Notes under the pieces: generated by a model | Database searches by the model: none | What the model was told of the DNA's origin: nothing | The model's input: the letters and a program-made list of their open reading frames with translations, nothing else | Shown: positions 19,658 to 28,793 of the stretch, one piece after another | Layout of the letters: each line of letters opens with the position of its first letter | Numbering within the stretch: position 1 is the first letter of the stretch | Assembly: GCA_947495425.1 (NCBI GenBank) | Contig: CANLYR010000011.1 | Location: 1 to 64,000, forward strand | Reading direction: 5' to 3' | Length of the DNA: 64,000 nucleotides | Source of the DNA: an uncultured Aquimarina sp. | GTDB taxonomy: Bacteria; Bacteroidota; Bacteroidia; Flavobacteriales; Flavobacteriaceae | Made by a program: the position numbers and the translations under genes

Positions 19658-21457
19658 ATGACAGCTATAAAAAACATTGCGATAATTGCACACGTAGATC
19701 ACGGTAAAACTACATTGGTAGATAAAATCATGTACCACTGTCAATTATTTCGTGAAAATGAAAACACAGGTGATTTAATCCTGGATAATAATGATTTAGA
19801 GCGTGAAAGAGGAATTACAATTACGTCAAAAAACGTATCGGTAATTTATAAGGACACCAAAATTAATATTATTGATACTCCTGGTCACGCCGATTTTGGA
19901 GGAGAAGTAGAGCGTGTACTCAATATGGCAGATGGAGTACTACTTCTTGTAGATGCTTTTGAAGGACCTATGCCACAAACACGCTTTGTATTGCAAAAGG
20001 CAATCGATCTTGGATTAAAGCCTTGCGTAGTCATAAATAAAGTAGATAAGGAGAATTGTACCCCTGATGAGGTACATGAAAAAGTATTTGACTTGATGTT
20101 TGAGTTAGGCGCAGAAGAATGGCAGTTAGATTTCCCTACAGTGTATGGTTCTGCAAAGAACAACTGGATGAGTGATGATTGGAAGAATGAAACAGATAAT
20201 ATCGAGCCATTATTAGATATGGTTATCGAACATATTCCTGCTCCAAAAATTGAAGAAGGTACGACGCAAATGTTGATCACTTCTTTAGATTTTTCTTCAT
20301 TTACTGGTCGTATTGCGATTGGTCGTCTTCAACGAGGAACATTAACAGAAGGAATGCAAGTATCTTTGGTAAAACGTGATGGAACAATCAAGAAGTCAAA
20401 AATTAAAGAGCTCCATACGTTTGAAGGATTAGGAAGGATGAAAGTAGAGACGGTTGAAGCTGGTGATATTTGTGCTTTGGTAGGACTTGAAGGCTTTGAG
20501 ATTGGTGATACTGTTGCCGATATTGAAAATCCTGAAGGATTGAAGACAATAGCTATCGATGAGCCTACCATGAGTATGTTATTCACGATTAACGATTCAC
20601 CTTTCTTTGGTAAAGATGGTAAATTTGTAACCTCTAGACATATTAAAGAAAGATTAGCAAAAGAGCTGGAAAAAAACCTTGCACTACGCGTAAATGACAC
20701 AGATAGTGCTGATAAATTTTTAGTATTTGGTAGAGGAGTATTGCACTTATCAGTACTTATAGAAACGATGAGACGTGAGGGCTATGAACTACAAATCGGT
20801 CAGCCACAAGTTATCATAAAAGAGATCGATGGTGTTAAATGTGAACCTATCGAGGAGTTAACTATAGATTTACCTGAAAGCGTTTCAGGGAAAGCGGTAG
20901 AGATGGTGACAATGCGCAAAGGGGAGATGCTTAGTATGGAAGCCAAAGGCGATCGCATGGTTTGTGAATTTATGATTCCATCCAGAGGAATTATAGGGTT
21001 GCGTAATCAGTTGCTTACGGCTACGGCAGGAGAGGCAATCATGGCGCACCGTTTTAAGGAATACCAACCGCTAAAAGGAGATATCCCAGGACGTATCAAC
21101 GGCTCTCTTGTCTCTATGGAGAAAGGATCGGCAATACCTTATTCTATAGATAAACTTCAGGATAGAGGAAAATTCTTTGTAGATCCGGGAGAAGATATTT
21201 ATGAAGGTCAGGTGATCGGAGAGAATTCTCGAGGTGATGATATGACGGTTAATATTACTAAAACTAAGAAATTATCCAATGTACGTTCTTCAGGAGCTGA
21301 TGATAAAGCCAAAATTGTACCAGCCATCAAGTTTTCATTAGAAGAGGCTTTAGAATATATACAAAAGGATGAATATGTTGAGGTTACTCCTAATCATCTA
21401 AGATTAAGAAAAGTATTTCTTACCGAAGTTGAACGTAAGCGAAATAAAATCGTTTAG
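19658..21457 (+). CDS. typA: Ribosome-associated GTPase TypA/BipA
   Basis: A translational GTPase of the elongation-factor superfamily that binds ribosomes and helps ribosome assembly and stress adaptation. The G domain is complete: P-loop AHVDHGKTTL (residues 10-19), RERGITI, DTPGHADF, and NKVD (about 127). EF-G-like domains II, III and V follow, and a TypA-specific C-terminal domain ends in TPNHLRLRKVFL. The 599-residue length is the standard for the family. It is a single gene with an exact -7 box upstream and a GC-rich terminator downstream. Confidence 0.97.
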   Translation: MTAIKNIAIIAHVDHGKTTLVDKIMYHCQLFRENENTGDLILDNNDLERERGITITSKNVSVIYKDTKINIIDTPGHADFGGEVERVLNMADGVLLLVDAFEGPMPQTRFVLQKAIDLGLKPCVVINKVDKENCTPDEVHEKVFDLMFELGAEEWQLDFPTVYGSAKNNWMSDDWKNETDNIEPLLDMVIEHIPAPKIEEGTTQMLITSLDFSSFTGRIAIGRLQRGTLTEGMQVSLVKRDGTIKKSKIKELHTFEGLGRMKVETVEAGDICALVGLEGFEIGDTVADIENPEGLKTIAIDEPTMSMLFTINDSPFFGKDGKFVTSRHIKERLAKELEKNLALRVNDTDSADKFLVFGRGVLHLSVLIETMRREGYELQIGQPQVIIKEIDGVKCEPIEELTIDLPESVSGKAVEMVTMRKGEMLSMEAKGDRMVCEFMIPSRGIIGLRNQLLTATAGEAIMAHRFKEYQPLKGDIPGRINGSLVSMEKGSAIPYSIDKLQDRGKFFVDPGEDIYEGQVIGENSRGDDMTVNITKTKKLSNVRSSGADDKAKIVPAIKFSLEEALEYIQKDEYVEVTPNHLRLRKVFLTEVERKRNKIV

Positions 21458-21480
21458 TATTAATTTTGATATTCAAAATA

Positions 21481-21507
21481 AAAACCCCGAGCAATGTTCG
21501 GGGTTTT
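21481..21507 (+). terminator. Intrinsic terminator of typA
   Basis: Perfect 10-bp stem AAAACCCCGA / TCGGGGTTTT with a 7-base loop, 24 bases after the typA stop. The T-run is short. Confidence 0.85.
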
Positions 21508-21876
21508 GTATTACATCTGATTTATGTGGATTCTAAATTTTTTAGAATCTTTTATAGAAATGGTTTAAACTAAACTGTTGTAATCTGAAGATAATTTAAA
21601 CTACTTCATTATAAAGAAATGCTACTTTCTCATAGCATACTTACTGGCAGCAGGTAAATTTTTTAAAAAAATCTTTAGCGCCTTGAGGTCTAAGATCATA
21701 ATTCCATAAAATAATTTCATAAGCCTATTTTTTTAAGTGAAACGTATAAATATCCATTATTAACCTTAAGATACGATAAGATTTGGATTTAACCATATCA
21801 TAATCAAAGTTTTATAAAAATATTAAGAGGTGTTGAAATGTTAATGTATTGGACTATGCTTAGAGTTTTGAGTAGT
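21508..21876. other. Non-coding stretch before the tandem RNA genes
   Basis: About 370 AT-rich bases with no long ORF. One 32-codon minus-strand ORF (21622-21720) is the only coding candidate and is listed separately. No promoter with both boxes is seen here. Confidence 0.4.
21622..21720 (-). CDS. Possible 32-residue peptide gene
   Basis: An ATG-started ORF too short for the track, encoding a basic, amphipathic-looking peptide (MKLFYGIMILDLKALKIFLK..., ending AMRK). A near-consensus -7 box (TACGTTTC on the minus strand, 21739-21746) lies 18 bases upstream. It is located just downstream of the two minus-strand RNA genes. No family is recognised and chance is a real possibility. Confidence 0.25.
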   Translation of the reverse strand: MKLFYGIMILDLKALKIFLKNLPAASKYAMRK

Positions 21877-22023
21877 AAAAAAATAATCCCGAGTTGGGGC
21901 TCGGGACTTTGTCGATATTTTGGGGTATGAATTGGGGCTAACTCAAATATCTTGGGGTAATCAATGCACTCAAGGTAATTTCAAATTTGGGGCGAAATAC
22001 CAATAATGATTTCTTTAATTCTA
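21877..22023 (-). ncRNA. Candidate C-rich small RNA, copy 1
   Basis: A predicted transcript of about 147 bases on the minus strand, from a TACATTTG -7 box to a rho-independent terminator (TCCCGAG / CTCGGGA stem, T-rich tail). It contains five CCCCAA motifs, one of them being the terminator loop. A second hairpin pairs GATATTT with AAATATC around a C-rich loop. Its 3' half is nearly identical to copy 2, while the 5' part has diverged, which suggests selection on the 3' half. No ORF of note is present. Start and end are inferred from the promoter and terminator, not measured. It does not match an RNA family I can name. Confidence 0.6.
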
Positions 22024-22028
22024 TACTA

Positions 22029-22036
22029 CAAATGTA
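22029..22036 (-). promoter_or_regulatory. -7 box of small RNA copy 1
   Basis: Minus strand TACATTTG, an exact TAnnTTTG match, conserved in copy 2. Upstream (plus-strand 22057-22083) a block AACTTGTAAAAA.CAA.AAA..AATCGGTA is also conserved and may be an activator or UP site. Confidence 0.6.
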
Positions 22037-22142
22037 AGAAAAAATAGCCTACATGAACTTGTAAAAAGCAACAAATAATCGGTAAAAAGCAATTTATTAA
22101 CGATTAAGTGTATTTTTTTAGAGAATTTTTGAATAGATGTAT

Positions 22143-22280
22143 AAAAAAATCCCGAGAGGGGGCTCGGGACTTTTGTCGATATTTTGGGGATGAATTGGGG
22201 CTAACTCAAATATCTTGGCGTAATGTATTGCGGCTTTTCAATTTTGGTGCAAATTGACATTAATTTTTTCTTTAACTTTA
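22143..22280 (-). ncRNA. Candidate C-rich small RNA, copy 2
   Basis: Second member of the tandem pair, about 138 bases, 257 bases from copy 1. It has the same order of parts: TACATTTG promoter, a diverged 5' region, the conserved hairpin with AGCCCCAATTCATCCCC in its loop, and a terminator with stem TCCCGAG / CTCGGGA and loop CCCCCT followed by seven T residues. Over about 48 bases preceding the terminator the two copies differ by only one or two positions. The gene is divergent from csaA. Confidence 0.6.
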
Positions 22281-22285
22281 TATTA

Positions 22286-22293
22286 CAAATGTA
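22286..22293 (-). promoter_or_regulatory. -7 box of small RNA copy 2
   Basis: Minus strand TACATTTG, identical to that of copy 1 and at the same position relative to the terminator-proximal repeat. Confidence 0.6.
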
Positions 22294-22398
22294 AGACGTT
22301 TTCTTGTAAGTAAACTTGTAAAAATCAATAAAAAATCGGTATAATACATTTTTTTATCGATGAAATACATTTTTTTACAAATTTTATTAGTATTAAGT

Positions 22399-22758
22399 AT
22401 GTCTTCAAATGATAATAAGATGGAAAAAGTGTTACAATGGGAAGATTTTATGAAGGTAGATATGAGGGTAGGTACTATATTGAGTGCAACATTATTTGAA
22501 GAAGCGCGTAATCCTGCATACAAAATAGTGGTAGATTTTGGCGAGTTGGGACAGCGAAAAACGTCAGCGCAGATTACAGAATTATATCAACCAGAACTAC
22601 TTATTGGTAAGCAGGTGATTGCTGTTGTAAATTTTCCTCCAAAACAGATTGCCAACATGATAAGCGAATGTTTAATTATGGGGGCAATAGGAGAAGATAA
22701 AGAAGTAACCATGCTTACTTGTGATCTACCAGTCAAAAATGGGTTGAGGATAGGGTAG
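22399..22758 (+). CDS. csaA: CsaA-like tRNA-binding domain protein
   Basis: A small single-domain protein of the EMAP/CsaA tRNA-binding OB fold, as also found at the C-terminus of methionyl-tRNA synthetase: WEDFMKVDMRVGTILSA, NPAYKIVVDFGELGQRKTSAQIT and AVVNFPPKQIANMISECL. The ORF track begins at 22360, but the first 13 residues are unlike the family. ATG 22399 (119 residues) or ATG 22420 (112 residues, beginning MEKVLQWEDF) fit better. CsaA is described as an export-related chaperone in Bacillus; here only RNA binding can be inferred. It is convergent with ftsE, 16 bases between stops. Confidence 0.88.
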   Translation: MSSNDNKMEKVLQWEDFMKVDMRVGTILSATLFEEARNPAYKIVVDFGELGQRKTSAQITELYQPELLIGKQVIAVVNFPPKQIANMISECLIMGAIGEDKEVTMLTCDLPVKNGLRIG

Positions 22759-22774
22759 GAATAACCATTTTTGA

Positions 22775-23458
22775 TTACCCTTTTCTTTGTACTACTTCAA
22801 ATACCTTACTACCGTCACATTTTAAGGTTTTAGAGGGATATTTAAGAAGTAAGGCATAATCATGTGTAGCCATAAGGATCGTATTGCCGTTTTTATTGAT
22901 ATCCTGTAGGACTTCCATAACTTCTACTGAGGTTTGTGGATCTAAGTTTCCTGTAGGCTCGTCTGCTAATATTAATTCTGGATCGTTCAATAAAGCTCTG
23001 GCAATAGCAATACGCTGTTGCTCACCTCCTGATAGTTGATACGGAAATTTAAAATCTTTGGTTTTCATACCTACTTTATCCAAAACGTTATCAATCTTGT
23101 CGTCCATTGCTATTTCGTCTGTCCATCCAGTAGCTTTAAGCACAAAAAGTAAATTATCTTTTACAGTTCTATCATTAAGTAATTTGAAATCCTGAAATAC
23201 AATCCCAAGTTTTCTACGTAAGAATGGAATTTGATTTTCTTGTAGCGTAGGCAAATCAAAATCAACGATACTTCCTTCTCCTTCTAATAAAGGGAGATCT
23301 CCGTATAGTGTTTTCATAAAACTACTTTTTCCGGTACCGGTTTTACCAATAAGATACACAAAATCTCCTTTGTTGACTTCTACATTGACATCGGAGAGGA
23401 TTAAACTTTCGCGCTGATATATTGATGCATCTTTAAGGTTTAATACCGTATTAGACAT
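22775..23458 (-). CDS. ftsE: Cell division ATP-binding protein FtsE
   Basis: ABC-type ATPase that with FtsX controls peptidoglycan hydrolases at the division site. The 227-residue protein has Walker A GKTGTGKSS (about residue 38), the Q-loop in VFQDFKLL, signature LSGGEQQR (about 143), Walker B LILADEPTGNLD (about 162) and the switch histidine in MATHDY. The sequence VFQDFKLL and DRTVKDNLLF are typical of FtsE rather than of LolD. ftsX is not adjacent; the 464-base region upstream holds no gene. It is a single gene on the minus strand. Confidence 0.93.
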   Translation of the reverse strand: MSNTVLNLKDASIYQRESLILSDVNVEVNKGDFVYLIGKTGTGKSSFMKTLYGDLPLLEGEGSIVDFDLPTLQENQIPFLRRKLGIVFQDFKLLNDRTVKDNLLFVLKATGWTDEIAMDDKIDNVLDKVGMKTKDFKFPYQLSGGEQQRIAIARALLNDPELILADEPTGNLDPQTSVEVMEVLQDINKNGNTILMATHDYALLLKYPSKTLKCDGSKVFEVVQRKG

Positions 23459-23922
23459 AGGTTTTGATTGTAAATTAGTATTTATGGTAAAAATATAAAG
23501 TTTTCTGTTAAAAAAAATTTAGTGACCACAATAGTTTTTAACCGATATATGGATAACCTGTTTTTTATATAAATATTTTAGTTTTTACAATAGAGCTCCA
23601 TTCAAAAAAATGTGATTCGATGCTTAAAATGTGCATTAAGAATTGTCTAGAGTGAAATTTTAACATTCATAAAGTATTCATAATTCTAAATCTTCGATGT
23701 AATTATCTCAATAATTTTTCGTTATTACAATGAAAGATTAAGCTATCTTTAACACAAAATATATCCACGGGAAACGATATTTACTTTTTAAAATTAAGAA
23801 TTAAGGTCAGAACTATATAAAACTAACGATATCTGATGGTTTTATAACCTAGACTACGTTTATATGTATTTATATTCTCGTTGTTTAGTCTGTTGGGGTC
23901 TTAATAGTTTACAGTTAATACT
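23459..23922. other. Divergent intergenic region ftsE / TPR gene
   Basis: 464 AT-rich bases with no ORF worth naming. A TATCTTTA at 23744-23751 is one base off the -7 consensus for the plus-strand gene but would give a long leader of about 170 bases. No repeat or terminator is recognised. Confidence 0.4.
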
Positions 23923-26900
23923 ATGAAATATATCACCTCGGTGCTTTTTGTGATTAACCTGTCAGTCAATGTTTCTGCTCAGCAATCTGCAATCTACACC
24001 AATGAATTAGTGCAGTATAACCAAGCACTTGCATTATACAATAATAAACAATTCTTGGCTGCTCAAAATCTTTTTGATAAGGTAAGGGATATGGTCGATG
24101 ATGAAAATATCGATGCCAATTGTTCGTATTATATCGCCAATTGTGCAGTTTGGTTAAATCAGAAAGATGCAGATCAATTACTAGAGCGTTTTGTAGTACA
24201 ATATCCTACAAGTATTAAACGCAATGCAGCATATCTTGATGCAGCTACCTATTATTTTGATAACGGAAAATATGCCTATGCACGCAAATGGTATGATAAG
24301 GTTGATGCATCTAATTTAAGTCGTAGCGAGAAAGAAAGATTCAACTTCAATAATGGGTATGCGTATTTCAAAATTCAACGATTTAATGAAGCAAAGAAGT
24401 TTCTAAATCAAGTACAAGATTCGCCTGAGTATGGAGCAAAAGCCAAATATTATCTCGGTTTTATAGCTTATGAAGGGGATAATTATCAAGAAGCCGACAA
24501 ACTATTTGACGAGGTTAAAGATTTAGATCAGTACAATAAAAACCTGTCCTATTTCCAGAGTGATATGAATTTTAAAGCAGGTGATTTTGAAGGCGCTATC
24601 AAAGAAGGACTCACACAATTACCAAAATCTAAACCTTCAGAAAAATCAGAATTAAATAAAATTATAGGTGAAAGCTATTTCAATCTTGGAAACTATGAAA
24701 AAGCAATTCCTTATCTCAAAGAATATAAAGGACGTAAAGGAAAATGGAACAATACGGATTATTACTACCTAGGCTATGCGTATTATAAGAAAGGAGAATA
24801 TGCAAATGCAATTTCTGAATTCAATAAAATTGTTGGCGGTCGCAATGCTACAGCACAGAATGCCTACTACCATCTTGCCGAATCATATTTGAAAACCGAT
24901 CAGAAACAACAGGCTCTAAATGCATTTAAGAATGCTTCAGAAATGGATTTTGAAGCCAAGATCAAGGAAGATGCATTGTATAATTATGCAAAGTTAAGTT
25001 ACGAAATTGGGAACTCATACGAGAGTGCCCCAAAGGTTTTACTTCGTTACTTAGATCAATATCCAAATACGGCGTTCGAGGAGGAAATCAAGGAACTATT
25101 GGTAAGCTCTTATATTACATCAAAAAATTATAAAGAAGCAATGGATCTTCTAGAGGGAAGTCGAAATTTTGCTGACAAAGAAGTGTATCAAAAAGTTGCC
25201 TATTATCGAGGGATAGAATTATATAATGAAAATAACTTAGCTGAAGCTATTATATATTTTAATAAGTCTTTAAAAGATCAGGTAAATCCTGATGTTACTG
25301 CCAGAGCGATCTATTGGAAAGCAGAGAGTCATTATTTACTTAACGACTTTGATGAAGCATTAATTGATTTTAAACAATTTCAGGGTAGTACTGGTGCTTC
25401 ATCTACTATAGAATACAGAGAGATTGATTATAATTTGGGATATACATATTTCAAACTAAAGCAATACGCACAAGCAGCTAAGTATTTTGAATCATTTTCT
25501 AAGAAAACCGATATAGACGATGCACGACAAACAGATGCATATCTTAGATTAGGAGACAGTCATTTTATTTCTAGTAAATACTGGCCGGCCATGGAAGCGT
25601 ATAATAAAGCTATTCAAAAAAATGGACCAGATTCTGACTACGCGCATTATCAAAAAGCAATCAGTTATGGTTTTGTAAATAAACATGATCAAAAGATCAA
25701 AGATCTTGAGCGGTTTTTATTAGAATATCCTAACTCTACCTATCGTGATGATGCCATGTTTGCGTTGGGTGATGTGTATGTGTCACAAAATAAGACACAG
25801 CGCGGTATCGATGCATATGACCGTTTGATTGGAGAGTTGCCCAGAAGCTCATATGTTCCCAAAGCATTACTAAAACAAGGACTCGTATTTTATAATAAAG
25901 ATCAGGGTAATAAAGCCTTATCAAAATTCAAAAAAGTAGCAGCAGAATACCCGGGAACAGACGAATCTATACAAGCGGTAAATACAGCTAGGCTGATCTA
26001 CGTAGATTTAGGAAGAACAGATGAATATGCATCTTGGGTAAAAGGACTAAGTTTTATAGATGTAAGTGATGCTGATTTGGATAATACCTCATATGAAGCT
26101 GCTGAGAAGCAATTTATAGAAAATAACGATACTGCCGCAATTAACGGATTTGAGAAATACCTTAGGGACTTCCCTAATGGGGCACATGCCTTAAAAAGTC
26201 ACTTCTATCTGGGACAAGTATACTTCAAAAAAGGAGATAAAGAAGCTGCCATACCACATTATGAATTTGTACTTCAAAAAGATAGAACAGAATTTACAGA
26301 ACAATCCTTAGCCAGATTATCTCAGATCTATCTGGAAAACCGTAATGATGAAAAAGCAATTCCTGTACTCGAACGATTAGAGCGTGATGCAGAGTATCCA
26401 CAAAATATTGTTTTTGCACAATCTAATTTGATGAAATCGTATTATCAATTACGCAATTATCAAAAAACTATTGAGTATGCAGATAAAGCACTGGCTAATC
26501 CCAAAATCCAGAATGATGTAAAAAGTGATGCACAACTATTTACAGCCAGAGCAGCGTTGCAAACAAATGACATGGCTCGTGCTAAAAGCGCGTATGCAGT
26601 AGTACAAAAAATAGCGACAGGAGAATTAGCCGCCGAGGCCTTGTATTACGAAGCATATTTTAAAAATGAAGAAGGAAAGTATAAAATTTCTAATGAAACG
26701 ATACAAAAACTATCCAAAGATTATCCGGGATATAGATTGTATGGTTCTAAAGGGTTGATACTTATGGCAAAAAATTTCTATGGGCTTAAGGATGCATATC
26801 AGGCAACCTATATATTAGAGAGTGTAATTAAAAACTTCTCTGATTTTCCTGATGTCGTTGATGAGGCCCAATCCGAACTCAAAAAGATTAAAGCCGAAGA

Positions 26901-26937
26901 GGCAAAAACAAATTCATCCATCCAAACCGAACAGTAA
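23923..26937 (+). CDS. Large tetratricopeptide-repeat protein
   Basis: A 1004-residue exported protein (signal peptide ending near VSAQQ) made almost entirely of TPR units. Many repeats show the W/Y-G-x-A-Y pattern, for example YYLGYAYYKKGEYANAISEF, AYLRLGDSHFISSKYWPAM and HFYLGQVYFKKGDKEAAIPHY. The C-terminus is charged. It is most likely periplasmic or outer-membrane-associated and acts as a scaffold. It is followed, after a 12-bp inverted repeat, by an outer-membrane barrel gene. This pair is common in flavobacteria as far as I know, but I cannot assign a process. Confidence 0.88.
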   Translation: MKYITSVLFVINLSVNVSAQQSAIYTNELVQYNQALALYNNKQFLAAQNLFDKVRDMVDDENIDANCSYYIANCAVWLNQKDADQLLERFVVQYPTSIKRNAAYLDAATYYFDNGKYAYARKWYDKVDASNLSRSEKERFNFNNGYAYFKIQRFNEAKKFLNQVQDSPEYGAKAKYYLGFIAYEGDNYQEADKLFDEVKDLDQYNKNLSYFQSDMNFKAGDFEGAIKEGLTQLPKSKPSEKSELNKIIGESYFNLGNYEKAIPYLKEYKGRKGKWNNTDYYYLGYAYYKKGEYANAISEFNKIVGGRNATAQNAYYHLAESYLKTDQKQQALNAFKNASEMDFEAKIKEDALYNYAKLSYEIGNSYESAPKVLLRYLDQYPNTAFEEEIKELLVSSYITSKNYKEAMDLLEGSRNFADKEVYQKVAYYRGIELYNENNLAEAIIYFNKSLKDQVNPDVTARAIYWKAESHYLLNDFDEALIDFKQFQGSTGASSTIEYREIDYNLGYTYFKLKQYAQAAKYFESFSKKTDIDDARQTDAYLRLGDSHFISSKYWPAMEAYNKAIQKNGPDSDYAHYQKAISYGFVNKHDQKIKDLERFLLEYPNSTYRDDAMFALGDVYVSQNKTQRGIDAYDRLIGELPRSSYVPKALLKQGLVFYNKDQGNKALSKFKKVAAEYPGTDESIQAVNTARLIYVDLGRTDEYASWVKGLSFIDVSDADLDNTSYEAAEKQFIENNDTAAINGFEKYLRDFPNGAHALKSHFYLGQVYFKKGDKEAAIPHYEFVLQKDRTEFTEQSLARLSQIYLENRNDEKAIPVLERLERDAEYPQNIVFAQSNLMKSYYQLRNYQKTIEYADKALANPKIQNDVKSDAQLFTARAALQTNDMARAKSAYAVVQKIATGELAAEALYYEAYFKNEEGKYKISNETIQKLSKDYPGYRLYGSKGLILMAKNFYGLKDAYQATYILESVIKNFSDFPDVVDEAQSELKKIKAEEAKTNSSIQTEQ

Positions 26938-26946
26938 TATTAAGTC

Positions 26947-26987
26947 ATACCAATTCTTCAATATTAAAATTATATAAGAATTGGTAT
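26947..26987. repeat. 12-bp inverted repeat between TPR and barrel genes
   Basis: ATACCAATTCTT / AAGAATTGGTAT with 17 bases between the arms. There is no T-run, so it is not a classical terminator; it could stabilise the upstream message or reduce read-through to the barrel gene. Confidence 0.6.
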
Positions 26988-27007
26988 TAAAAAACGATGT
27001 GTATCTC

Positions 27008-28750
27008 ATGATTAGATATTTTCAGAAAGTACTACCTTTTATTTGTTTCAGCATACTAAGCGTTTGTGCGATAGCGCAAGAAAAAGACAATGAAACGCTC
27101 GAGACAGAGCGCGTAGTCATTGTAAAAGCATACACACCTACAATTAGCGACGCATTTAAGGTGAAATCTACTCCGGTTCTTAATGATTCGGTTGCCCAAA
27201 AGAAAAAGCAAATACAATACACTATTTTTTCGGTCCCTGTAGCGTCTACTTATACACCTGCAAAAGGAAGAGCAACTAATATAGATCGCCCAAAACCCAT
27301 AGATATATATGATAACTATGCGACTTTGGGATTTGGGAACTTTACATCAGTGCTGGCAGAGTTTTATAGTAATTTTCAGATCGACCGCACCGATAATCTA
27401 GGCTTATATTTACATCATAATTCATCTCAAGGTGGTATTGATGAAGTGGTATTAGAGGATAAATTCTATAACTCTGTTTTAGATCTTAACTATACTTCTC
27501 GTAAAAGGGATTATACGTATGGATTAGAAGTGGGTGCAGAGCATCAGTTATACAATTGGTATGGGCTGCCAGAAATACCAACTCTAACGCAAACACAAAT
27601 TGATGCTATCGACCCACAACAAAATTATTATGGGTTTAAACTGGGAGGGAAGCTCCAGTTCGATGAACAGTATTTTAAGAAAGCTACATTGAAGTATCGA
27701 TTTTTTGGTGATGCATTGGGATCTGTAGAACATCACGTAGTTGCAAAACCTACTTTTGAGTTTGAAATGGGAAATTCATTAATCACTACAAATTTTATTG
27801 GGGATTATCTTAGCGGTAGCTTTGATCGGGATCGAGACCCCATTTTACAAACACCTAATAATTATGGTGTTCTTAATCTTGGTGTACACCCTAGTTTGGT
27901 GATCTTAAGAGATAATCTAACAGTAAATCTGGGCGCAGCTTTCTATTATAGTATTGATACAGAAAATGAAGACAATGATATTTTTTTCTATCCCAAAGTC
28001 ACAGCATCCTATAGATTATTAGAAGAATCTGTTATCGCATATGGTGGACTAGAGGGTGACTTACAACAAAACACGTATAGAGACGCCGTACAAAACAATC
28101 CATATGTATCTCCAACTCTTATTGTAGCCCCTACCAATACATCGTATGATGCATATGTTGGTTTAAAAGGTAAAATCTCTGATGTGGTGAGTTATAATTT
28201 TAGAGGAAGCTATGTTTCTGAAGATGAAAAACCTTTGTTTGTTAGTAATGAGAGACCAACACTACAGTTAGAAGGCTATGATTATGGCAATTCTTTCTCC
28301 TATCGTTATGATGATATTAATACTCTTGTTGGCTATGGAGAGTTAAATGTTGAGGTTAATAAGAAGTTTAAATTAGGAGCTTCAGCAGAATATTTTAACT
28401 ATAGCACCGAAGACGAGCAAGAAGCATGGAATTTACCTGAATTGAAAGCTTCAGTCTATTTAGATTATCAGATCAATACACAGTGGTTCTTTGGCGCACA
28501 ATTATTTTATGTGGGTGAGCGAGAAGATATTGATAATACACTAATTTCGGTTCCCGGGATTACCGAAGCTAACGTTACTCTTGATAGCTTTTTTGATGCC
28601 AACGTAAATCTTGGTTATCGCATTAATGACCAACTTTCCTTTTTTGTCAAAGGAAATAACCTGGCAGGAGAGAATTATCAGCGATGGGTCAATTTTCCGG
28701 TGCAGGGGATACAATTTTTAGGGGGGGCTACCTATAAGTTTGATTATTAA
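27008..28750 (+). CDS. TonB-dependent-receptor-like outer-membrane beta-barrel protein
   Basis: The track starts at a TTG (26981); the ATG at 27008 opens a proper signal peptide (MIRYFQKVLP..., cleavage near CAIAQ), giving 580 residues. A short N-terminal region with ERVVIVKAYTPTISDAFKVK is followed by strands of alternating pattern. The C-terminus looks like the end of a TonB-dependent receptor barrel (FFVKGNNLAGENYQRWVNFPVQGIQFLGGATYKF). It is shorter than ordinary receptors and lacks a clear plug domain, so transport activity is uncertain. It follows the TPR gene by 70 bases and precedes a LuxR-type protein by 43 bases. Confidence 0.82.
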   Translation: MIRYFQKVLPFICFSILSVCAIAQEKDNETLETERVVIVKAYTPTISDAFKVKSTPVLNDSVAQKKKQIQYTIFSVPVASTYTPAKGRATNIDRPKPIDIYDNYATLGFGNFTSVLAEFYSNFQIDRTDNLGLYLHHNSSQGGIDEVVLEDKFYNSVLDLNYTSRKRDYTYGLEVGAEHQLYNWYGLPEIPTLTQTQIDAIDPQQNYYGFKLGGKLQFDEQYFKKATLKYRFFGDALGSVEHHVVAKPTFEFEMGNSLITTNFIGDYLSGSFDRDRDPILQTPNNYGVLNLGVHPSLVILRDNLTVNLGAAFYYSIDTENEDNDIFFYPKVTASYRLLEESVIAYGGLEGDLQQNTYRDAVQNNPYVSPTLIVAPTNTSYDAYVGLKGKISDVVSYNFRGSYVSEDEKPLFVSNERPTLQLEGYDYGNSFSYRYDDINTLVGYGELNVEVNKKFKLGASAEYFNYSTEDEQEAWNLPELKASVYLDYQINTQWFFGAQLFYVGEREDIDNTLISVPGITEANVTLDSFFDANVNLGYRINDQLSFFVKGNNLAGENYQRWVNFPVQGIQFLGGATYKFDY

Positions 28751-28793
28751 TCACTAAACTTCTCCTTCAACTGAGATCAAGTAAATCTAAATC

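Larger units (their letters stand above)
21877..22390. repeat. Tandem 257-bp duplication carrying the small RNA pair
   Basis: Two direct copies (about 21877-22131 and 22143-22390) can be aligned over their whole length, including the promoter-upstream region. They are best conserved over the terminator and adjacent 48 bases and weakest in the predicted RNA 5' part. Confidence 0.75.

Noticed and set aside
26981-27007. TTG start of the barrel gene
   Set aside because: It falls in the arm of the intergenic inverted repeat; the ATG at 27008 gives a proper signal peptide.
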